Shown: one piece after another, positions 32,424 to 38,211 of the stretch
Position numbering within the stretch: position 1 is the first letter of the stretch
Layout of the letters: each line of letters begins with the position of its first letter
Assembly: GCA_945862465.1 (NCBI GenBank)
Contig: CAMAYO010000017.1
Location: 1 to 38,211, forward strand
Source: Pseudorhodobacter antarcticus
GTDB taxonomy: Bacteria; Pseudomonadota; Alphaproteobacteria; Rhodobacterales; Rhodobacteraceae
Length of the DNA: 38,211 bases
Direction: 5' to 3'
Made by a program: the position numbers and the translations under genes
Notes under the pieces: generated by a model
The model's database searches: none
Seen by the model: the letters and a program-made list of their open reading frames with translations, nothing else
What the model was told of the DNA's origin: nothing

Positions 32424-33707
32424 TCAAACGGGCGGGTGGCCCGTGCCTTGATAGGCAAGATAGGCGCGCTGCTTGGCGATGTGGTCGGCGACGTGTTTGG
32501 CATCATGCCAGACGCCCCAGATGAAAGAAGACCCGCGCCGCGATTGATAGGGTAGGCCAAGAAAGTAGATGCCGGGTTCGGTGGAAACACCGCGCTGATG
32601 TTTGGGGCGGCCATTGCCGTCAAAGGCATTGACGTTCAGCCAAGTATAGTCGCGTTCAAACCCCGTGGCCCAGATGATCGTGGTGATGCCTGCCTGTGCC
32701 AAATTGAGCTGCAAGATCGGGCTTGTCAGGCAATCAGGATCAGGCCCGATGATATGGGCTTGCGGTTCGGGCGGCAGGGTCAGGCCGGTGCGGGCGACAA
32801 AGGCATCCGCCTCGGCCAGAACTGAGAGGTAATCAGCATCGCCCTTGGCGATGTTGGTGGCAAGGTCCGGCGCAAAGCGCATCGTGCCGTGGTCGAACCC
32901 GCTGGTCTTGCCCAATAGCACCATGCCCTTGGCGGCCAGCTTGCGAAAATCCACCGTCTGCCCGCCATGCGCGCCGCTGACGGCGATGGTGACATGGGCC
33001 GATCCGGGGGTGTATTCGGTATCCCATTTGTTCAAAACGCCCAGCCACCAGACAAAATCGCGCCCCCGATAGCTGCGCGGCGGGCGGCCATGCGGGCCGA
33101 CCGACAGGTAAACCTTGCGCCCCGCTTCCAGCAATTCAGCAGAGATTTGCGCGCCAGACGACCCCGCGCCCACCACCAGCACCGCGCCTTGCGGCAGTTG
33201 CGCGGGGTTGCGATAGGCGCTGGAGTGCATCTGCGTGATTGCGCTGCCTTGTGGCACGGTATCCGGCACAATCGGCCGCTGAAACGCGCCTGTGGCGGCG
33301 ATGACATACTCGGCCTCGAAAGCCCCAGCCGAGGTTTCCACCGCAAACCCCGCCCGCCCTTCCAGACGGCTGGCCTTGGTTACGGCGACACCGCAGCGGA
33401 TGGGGGCTGCGATCTTTTGGGCGTAGATTTCAAAGTATTCAGCCACGGCTTCCTTGCCGACAAAGGCATCGGGATGCGCGTTGGGAAATTCCATCCCCGG
33501 AAAGCGATCATGCCATGCGGGGCCATTGGCCACCAGTGAATCCCAGCGTTCCGACCGCCAGCGTTCGGCGATCCGTCCGCGTTCCAGCACAAGATGAGAT
33601 ATGCCACAGCGGGTCAAATGCTCGCTCATCGCCACGCCAGCCTGACCGCCGCCCACGACCAAGGCCTCGACCTTTTCGACCGGTCTGGAATGGGCATTCT
33701 GTGTCAT
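32424..33707 (-). CDS. Flavin-containing monooxygenase-like oxidoreductase
   Basis: A 427-residue protein. FAD motif VVGGGQAGVAMSE at about 18-30, NADPH motif VVGAGSSGAQI near the middle, and the ATGFERDY C-terminal motif. PGMEFPNAHPDAF resembles the FMO identifying loop region. Such enzymes oxygenate nitrogen or sulfur atoms or act as Baeyer-Villiger oxidases. It is the first gene of the operon, 27 bp ahead of ridA. The 81 bp upstream (33708-33788) hold the likely operon promoter and a small GAGA/TCTC hairpin. Confidence 0.88.
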   Translation of the reverse strand: MTQNAHSRPVEKVEALVVGGGQAGVAMSEHLTRCGISHLVLERGRIAERWRSERWDSLVANGPAWHDRFPGMEFPNAHPDAFVGKEAVAEYFEIYAQKIAAPIRCGVAVTKASRLEGRAGFAVETSAGAFEAEYVIAATGAFQRPIVPDTVPQGSAITQMHSSAYRNPAQLPQGAVLVVGAGSSGAQISAELLEAGRKVYLSVGPHGRPPRSYRGRDFVWWLGVLNKWDTEYTPGSAHVTIAVSGAHGGQTVDFRKLAAKGMVLLGKTSGFDHGTMRFAPDLATNIAKGDADYLSVLAEADAFVARTGLTLPPEPQAHIIGPDPDCLTSPILQLNLAQAGITTIIWATGFERDYTWLNVNAFDGNGRPKHQRGVSTEPGIYFLGLPYQSRRGSSFIWGVWHDAKHVADHIAKQRAYLAYQGTGHPPV

Positions 33708-33788
33708 GGCTGTTCGTTCCGATCTATTTGTGGCGGCACTTTGACCGCGCCTATCCTTAATGCCAAGAGAAAAATCTCAGGGCTTGGA

Positions 33789-34277
33789 TTAGGCGCAAGC
33801 TAAGGCCCAAGCGGCAATCGCGGCGGGGTCTTCGGGCAAGGGTTCGGCCAGATGGTCGGTAAAGGCCAGCAGGTCAGGCAGGTTCAAGGCGCTGACGCCC
33901 ACCAGCACCGGAAGTCCAAGGTCCAGCGCCTGCACGATCAGGGGAACATAGCCGCGCCCTGCGGCCTCCAGCTTGCCGAACTTGTTGACCACCAAGACCT
34001 GCGCCCCGTTGCCGCGCGCTGCCACCTGCATCACCGCTTGTTCCAGCGCGTCGCCGTCCAACCGACAGCCTTTGGCTTGCTGACCAAGGTTTTGATTGAT
34101 GCGGATCACCGGCCCGTCAGGCAAGACTTGCAACAGCATATCGCAAGCGGGATCGTCGGTTTCCAAGGCAAACGTCCCCCACAACCGCAACCCCGCCGCC
34201 TGCATTTGCCGCACGGCAGCGGTCACACAAGCATCTGTGCGCCCCCGACCCGATAGACTGACATAGCATATATTCAA
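33789..34277 (-). CDS. DUF2478 family protein
   Basis: A 162-residue protein. SLSGRGRTDACV near the N-terminus looks like a degenerate P-loop, and VLVVNKFGKLEAAGRG is the signature of DUF2478, a predicted nucleotide-binding family sometimes associated with molybdenum-related genes. No molybdenum gene is visible here. Function unknown. It may be co-transcribed with the Abi-like gene 54 bp upstream. Confidence 0.82.
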   Translation of the reverse strand: MNICYVSLSGRGRTDACVTAAVRQMQAAGLRLWGTFALETDDPACDMLLQVLPDGPVIRINQNLGQQAKGCRLDGDALEQAVMQVAARGNGAQVLVVNKFGKLEAAGRGYVPLIVQALDLGLPVLVGVSALNLPDLLAFTDHLAEPLPEDPAAIAAWALACA

Positions 34278-34331
34278 AGCGTCCCCCGATTTGGGCGCAG
34301 AATGCGCTGAAAGGGGGGTGGGGGGAAGGGC

Positions 34332-34958
34332 TTATGGCTTGGCGCGCAACAGGGTGGCGACCGCGCAATGTGGCCTGATCCACGTCACTTTTGCAGGGCT
34401 TAGCCACCGGATCAGCTCTAGGCAATGGGCATAGTCTTGCGAGAGGTTGCGGTGAAAGATCGGCTCGTGATGCGCGATCCTGTTGCGCAACTCTCTGATC
34501 TTTTGACATTTTGCTTTGAAGATTTGTTGGTCAACCGTGCTTGGCAGGTGGGGAAAGCTGTCGTGTAAGTTCACCCATAGGTCGCGCGTGTATTTTTCCA
34601 AGAACATGTTTTCCCAAAACCCGAACCCAAGTTCTGCTGTCATGCGCCCGCTGTCTGGGTCTTGTCCCTTTTCTTTGATCCGGCCTTCTGCCTGCTTGAC
34701 GACCCCTTTCCCCTTCTTTTCCAACAGGTTGAGCAACCTTTGATCTTGCCACCAAGGGTCGGCGTATACCTCTGTCAGGCGCTTGACCGTCAGGTTTCGC
34801 AGGCTTACTTCAGTGGCACTGAACAGGGGTAGGAAAGCAGCCCCGATCTTCATGTTCCAAGCGTAAAGCTCTAAGGCTCGTTCTATGTCTTGGCCGGCCC
34901 CTTTCTTGTACGGAGCAAGCCTTTGTGCTGAAATGATTTCTTCTAGAGTTGACAACAT
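34332..34958 (-). CDS. Abi-like (HEPN-type) protein
   Basis: 208 residues from ATG 34958; an in-frame GTG at 34970 is possible, and neither has a Shine-Dalgarno. ALELYAWNMKIGAAFLPLF and TEVSLRNLTVKRL match the start of Abi-like proteins. The C-terminal RELRNRIAHHEPIFHR contains the Arg-x4-His arrangement of HEPN ribonucleases. Such proteins can act as abortive-infection RNases. No antitoxin or partner gene is recognised next to it. Sequence looks less GC-rich than its neighbours, suggesting transfer. Antiphage function is inference from the family. Confidence 0.75.
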   Translation of the reverse strand: MLSTLEEIISAQRLAPYKKGAGQDIERALELYAWNMKIGAAFLPLFSATEVSLRNLTVKRLTEVYADPWWQDQRLLNLLEKKGKGVVKQAEGRIKEKGQDPDSGRMTAELGFGFWENMFLEKYTRDLWVNLHDSFPHLPSTVDQQIFKAKCQKIRELRNRIAHHEPIFHRNLSQDYAHCLELIRWLSPAKVTWIRPHCAVATLLRAKP

Positions 34959-35018
34959 TCTGAAAAACACATAAAAAATTTATCTAAAGTGCGTTCTGAA
35001 GATCACAAGTGAATTTCG

Positions 35019-35048
35019 TTGACAAGTGCGAAGTGTTGTGCTTTGAAT
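35019..35048 (+). promoter_or_regulatory. Sigma70-like promoter for candidate small RNA
   Basis: Consensus -35 TTGACA at 35019-35024 and a TTGAAT -10 at 35043-35048 (18-bp spacing), directed to the right, while all genes here run left. It fits a start near 35055. Confidence 0.45.
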
Positions 35049-35054
35049 AGTTCT

Positions 35055-35131
35055 GTCGAGGGCAGCTTAAAGCTCTCAAATTAGATAGATCCCCGCGACA
35101 GCCGAAAGGTCCTCGCGGGGTTTCGCTTTTT
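35055..35131 (+). ncRNA. Candidate small RNA between Abi-like gene and dxs
   Basis: A plus-strand unit of about 77 nt with its own promoter-like sequence and a strong terminator but no ORF. It includes a first hairpin around AGCT/AGCT (GAG...CTC, 35059-35079) and a terminal CCCCGCGA/TCGCGGGG hairpin. It lies in a 171-bp gap between two minus-strand genes, so it is not a leader of a coding gene. I do not recognise it as 6S, SRP or another known RNA. Confidence 0.45.
35091..35131 (+). terminator. Intrinsic terminator, plus strand
   Basis: CCCCGCGA (35091-35098) / TCGCGGGG (35113-35120), 8 bp perfect, followed by TTTCGC and five T that overlap the dxs stop codon. The U-run is on the plus strand; on the minus strand the same stem could still help end dxs. 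Confidence 0.75.
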
Positions 35132-37043
35132 AGGCCCTTTTCCCAACCACCGCCACGCCCAGCGTCTGTAGCACCTTTGCCTCGATCTGGGCGGCGTCCA
35201 TGCCGGCGGAGCGGTACATCGCCTCGGGCGAGGCGTGGTCGATGAAGGTGTCGGGCAAGACCATGCTGCGGAATTTTAGGCCGGTGTCGAACACGCCTTC
35301 CTCGGCCAAAAGGTGCGCGACGTGGGAACCAAAACCGCCGATCGACCCCTCTTCAATCGTGATCAGCGCTTCGTGGGTGCGGGCCAGTTCCAAGATTAGG
35401 TCGCGGTCAAGCGGCTTGGCAAAGCGGGCGTCTGCAATCGTGGGGGACAGGCCACGCAGGGCCAAAAGTTCGGCGGCTTGCACCACCTCGGCCAAGTGGG
35501 TGCCAAAGGACAAGATCGCCACGCGCGCGCCTTGGCGGATCATGCGGCCTTTGCCGATTTCCAGCGGCACGCCACGGCTTGGCATTTCAACACCCACACC
35601 ATCGCCGCGCGGGTAGCGAAAGGCGATGGGGCCGTCGTTATGGGCAGCGGCGGTGGCGACCATGTGGACCAGTTCGGCCTCATCCGCAGCGGCCATCACG
35701 ACCATGCCGGGCAGGTTGGCCATAAAGGCCACGTCAAAGGCCCCCGCATGGGTTGCGCCATCGGCCCCCACCAGCCCCGCACGGTCAATCGCAAAGCGCA
35801 CGGGCAGGCGTTGGATCGCCACATCATGCACAACCTGATCATAGCCCCGCTGCAAGAAGGTGGAATAGATCGCGCAGAAAGGTTTCATCCCCCCTGCCGC
35901 CAACCCTGCGGCAAAGGTCACGGCGTGTTGTTCGGCGATGCCCACATCAAACACCCGTTTGGGGAAGTGCTTGGCCATCAGATCAAGCCCCGTGCCATCT
36001 GGCATGGCGGCGGTGACGGCCACGATCTTGCTGTCTTCCTGCGCGGTGCGCAGCAAAGCTTCGGCAAAGACTTTGGTGTAAGATGGCGCGTTAGAGGCTG
36101 CCTTTTTCTGCTCGCCCGTCAACACATCAAACTTGGCGCGGGCATGGCCCTTATCAGCGGCCATTTCGGCGGGGGCATAGCCTTTGCCCTTTTTGGTGAT
36201 CACATGGATCAACGTTGGCCCTGTGGCCCGCGCCTTTACCGTGCGCAGAACGGGCAAAAGCTGGTCTAGATCGTGGCCGTCAATCGGGCCGATGTAGGAA
36301 AAGCCCAGTTCTTCAAACAGCGTGCCGCCGACTGTGATGCCCTTAAGCAACTCTTTCGCCCGCCGCGCGCCCTCTTGAAAGGGTTCGGGCAGCAGGCTGA
36401 CCATGCCCTTGGCGGCCTGTTTGATCTCTTGAAACGGCGCACCCGCATAAAGCCGCGACAGATAGGTTGATAGCGCACCCACCGGTGGAGCGATCGACAT
36501 TTCGTTGTCGTTCAAGATCACAAACAGGCGCTTTTTCAAATGGCCTGCGTTGTTCATCGCCTCAAACGCCATGCCGGCTGACATAGACCCGTCACCGATC
36601 ACCGCAATTGCATCGCCCGGATCGCCGCCCAATTCCGCCGCCATGGCAAAGCCCAAAGCCGCCGAGATCGAGGTAGAGGAATGCGCCGCGCCAAACGGGT
36701 CAAAGGGCGATTCGCTGCGTTTGGTAAAGCCTGACAGCCCGCCTTCGCTGCGCAGCGTGCGGATGCGGTCGCGGCGCCCTGTCAGGATTTTGTGGGGGTA
36801 ACATTGGTGGCCCACATCCCAGATCAACTTGTCGCGGGGCGCATCAAAAACGGCGTGCAGCGCCACGGTCAGTTCCACCACGCCCAAGCCCGCGCCCAAG
36901 TGCCCGCCTGTGACTGACACGGCCGAAATCGTCTCGGCCCGCAGCTCATCGGCCAAAGGCTTTAGCTCGCGGTCAGACAGGGCTTTCATGTCAGCGGGCA
37001 GATGCACCCGATCAAGGGTGGGGGTGGCGGGGCGGTTTGTCAT
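35130..37043 (-). CDS. dxs: 1-deoxy-D-xylulose-5-phosphate synthase
   Basis: A 637-residue protein of normal length. It condenses pyruvate and glyceraldehyde 3-phosphate, the first step of the MEP isoprenoid pathway, using thiamine diphosphate. Motifs: [38 protein letters not shown] motif [18 protein letters not shown], and the transketolase pyrimidine domain with [14 protein letters not shown] and [15 protein letters not shown]. It starts 6 bp after ispA, in the classic xseB-ispA-dxs operon. Confidence 0.98.
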   Translation of the reverse strand: MTNRPATPTLDRVHLPADMKALSDRELKPLADELRAETISAVSVTGGHLGAGLGVVELTVALHAVFDAPRDKLIWDVGHQCYPHKILTGRRDRIRTLRSEGGLSGFTKRSESPFDPFGAAHSSTSISAALGFAMAAELGGDPGDAIAVIGDGSMSAGMAFEAMNNAGHLKKRLFVILNDNEMSIAPPVGALSTYLSRLYAGAPFQEIKQAAKGMVSLLPEPFQEGARRAKELLKGITVGGTLFEELGFSYIGPIDGHDLDQLLPVLRTVKARATGPTLIHVITKKGKGYAPAEMAADKGHARAKFDVLTGEQKKAASNAPSYTKVFAEALLRTAQEDSKIVAVTAAMPDGTGLDLMAKHFPKRVFDVGIAEQHAVTFAAGLAAGGMKPFCAIYSTFLQRGYDQVVHDVAIQRLPVRFAIDRAGLVGADGATHAGAFDVAFMANLPGMVVMAAADEAELVHMVATAAAHNDGPIAFRYPRGDGVGVEMPSRGVPLEIGKGRMIRQGARVAILSFGTHLAEVVQAAELLALRGLSPTIADARFAKPLDRDLILELARTHEALITIEEGSIGGFGSHVAHLLAEEGVFDTGLKFRSMVLPDTFIDHASPEAMYRSAGMDAAQIEAKVLQTLGVAVVGKRA

Positions 37044-37049
37044 GGGTGC

Positions 37050-37919
37050 TTAACTTTCCCGGGCAATCACAAAACGAGCCGCTTCCTTAAGGGTCGCGGC
37101 TTTGGCCCCATAGGGGGCAAGGCTGGCTTCGGCTTGGGCGATAAGTTCGGCGGCACGGACCTTTGCGCCGTCTAGGCCCAGCAGCGACACAAATGTGGCC
37201 TTGCCTGCCGCTTCATCCTTGCCAAGCCGCTTGCCCGCTTTGGCAGGGTCGCCCTGCACATCCAAGATGTCATCGGCAATCTGAAAGGCCAAGCCCAACG
37301 CTTGCGCGTAGCCATCAAGGGCAGTCGTATCGGCCTGCGCCATGATCGCCCCCGCTTGGGCGGCAAAGCGGATCAGCGCGCCGGTTTTGCCGGCTTGCAG
37401 GGCGATGATTTGGTCAAGGGTTAGCGGGGTTGAGGCCGTTTCCGCCGCCATATCCAACGCTTGACCTAGCACCATGCCCTCTGCGCCCGAGGCTTTGGCC
37501 AAGCCCAGCACCAAGCCCATGCGCACCTTTTCAGGCCCCAAAGCCGGATCGCACAGCAGTTCAAAGGCCAAGGATTGCAGCGCATCACCCGCCAGCACGG
37601 CCACGGCCTCGTCCCATTTGCGGTGCACGGTGGGTTGGCCACGGCGCAGGTCGTCGTCATCCATGCAGGGCAGATCGTCGTGGATCAGGGAATAGGCGTG
37701 CAATGCCTCTATCGCGGCGGCGGCACTTAGGGCGTTTTGTGGCGCAATGTCGTGCAGACGGGCACTTTCCAGCACCAAAAACCCGCGCAGACCTTTGCCG
37801 CCCGTAAGGGCATAGCGCATGGCATCATGCACGGGTTGATTGCCCTTCGTTGCCAGAGCGGTGGTCAGATGGGCTTGAACGGCGGCAGCGTCAGCAGCAA
37901 GGCGGGCCGGAAAGGTCAC
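37050..37919 (-). CDS. ispA: Polyprenyl (farnesyl/geranylgeranyl) diphosphate synthase
   Basis: 289 residues from GTG 37919, which overlaps the xseB stop (GTGA); GGAGG is 4 bases before it. The longer frame upstream is antisense-frame shadow of xseB. First Asp-rich motif LIHDDLPCMDDDDLRRG, second motif FQIADDILD, and GGKGLRG for substrate binding. It builds farnesyl diphosphate from IPP and DMAPP, supplying quinones, hopanoids or carotenoids. Confidence 0.96.
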   Translation of the reverse strand: MTFPARLAADAAAVQAHLTTALATKGNQPVHDAMRYALTGGKGLRGFLVLESARLHDIAPQNALSAAAAIEALHAYSLIHDDLPCMDDDDLRRGQPTVHRKWDEAVAVLAGDALQSLAFELLCDPALGPEKVRMGLVLGLAKASGAEGMVLGQALDMAAETASTPLTLDQIIALQAGKTGALIRFAAQAGAIMAQADTTALDGYAQALGLAFQIADDILDVQGDPAKAGKRLGKDEAAGKATFVSLLGLDGAKVRAAELIAQAEASLAPYGAKAATLKEAARFVIARES

Positions 37920-38155
37920 ATCCCCTCCACCGGGGTTGCGCCCACGGCTTTGCCTTCGCTGGCGCGGATCAGTTCCACCTTTTCCTCGGCCTCTTTCAGT
38001 TTGCCCGCGCACAGCGCCTTAAGCGCTGCGCCACGTTCATAAAGGCTGATGGATTGCTCCAACGCCACATCGCCCCGCTCTAGCTGGGTGACGACTTTTT
38101 CAAGCTCTGCCATGGCCTCTTCAAAGGACAGGTCGGTGACGGGTTTTTCACTCAA
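37916..38155 (-). CDS. xseB: Exodeoxyribonuclease VII small subunit
   Basis: 79 residues from TTG 38155, supported by GGAG 8 bases upstream and by the family-typical SEKPVTDLSFEEAMAELEKV start; no ATG is available in frame. FEEAMAELEKVVTQLERGD and SISLYERGAAL are the conserved helices. It binds the XseA subunit for single-strand DNA degradation. It overlaps both neighbours by a few bases, consistent with a tight operon. Confidence 0.94.
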   Translation of the reverse strand: MSEKPVTDLSFEEAMAELEKVVTQLERGDVALEQSISLYERGAALKALCAGKLKEAEEKVELIRASEGKAVGATPVEGM

Positions 38156-38211
38156 AGGCTGCGCTCCATCAAGACAGACACGTGCGCTGCGACCGAGGTC
38201 TGCAGCGCCCC
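38152..38211 (-). CDS. C-terminal fragment of upstream gene, possibly histone-deacetylase family
   Basis: The frame ends in ...HVSVLMERSL then TGA at 38154-38152, overlapping the xseB TTG start. Only 19 codons are visible. In many Rhodobacterales a histone-deacetylase-family gene precedes xseB, and the Ala/Val-rich ending is compatible, but this is context-based. Confidence 0.4.
   Translation of the reverse strand, partial: GALQTSVAAHVSVLMERSL

Overview
The window reads as a chromosomal segment of an alphaproteobacterium, most likely Rhodobacterales (Rhodobacteraceae). The evidence is the gene order xseB-ispA-dxs, the comF/grxC/nitrilase/MarR run beside a BioC-like methyltransferase, the coupled tamA-tamB pair, and high-GC coding throughout the core. 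No rRNA, canonical tRNA, insertion sequence or CRISPR array was seen.

Layout. 1-4393 is core: the end of an RNA methyltransferase, two L,D-transpeptidases around a CAP-domain lipoprotein, two near-identical tiny exported proteins each followed by a strong terminator, and hemH. 4417-13101 is an integrated element of about 8.7 kb with clearly lower GC. It is bounded by a perfect 20-bp direct repeat (attL/attR) and has paired arm-type repeats just inside both ends. It carries a tyrosine integrase, a zinc-ribbon gene plus an unrecognised gene, a striking run of RNA-like stem-loops (7084-7350), a serine recombinase, two zinc-ribbon/YbjQ paralogues, a compact FAN1/VRR-NUC-type nuclease, a small secreted protein and an SF3-type helicase. 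It has no capsid, tail or conjugation genes, so it looks like a small satellite-like or defence-type island. Excision would place the BioC-like methyltransferase 49 bp upstream of hemH.

13108-26723 is core again: methyltransferase, comF, grxC, a nitrilase-family hydrolase, MarR, an orphan Wza-like export lipoprotein, YihY, tamB/tamA, an aldo-keto reductase, ubiG and proline iminopeptidase. 26720-33707 is a tight six-gene minus-strand operon: flavin monooxygenase, RidA, DUF1028, LysR, a trimethylamine-dehydrogenase-family enzyme and an amidohydrolase. It looks catabolic, probably for an amine or other N-containing substrate, and the dehydrogenase has lost the residues that bind trimethylamine. 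33789-34958 holds a DUF2478 gene and an Abi/HEPN-like gene. A probable small RNA with its own promoter and terminator lies on the plus strand at about 35055-35131. The window ends in dxs, ispA, xseB and a fragment of the next gene.

Most novel-looking items: the multi-hairpin element at 7084-7350, the twin YbjQ plus nuclease cassette, the six-gene operon with its altered TMADH-like enzyme, and the candidate small RNA beside dxs.
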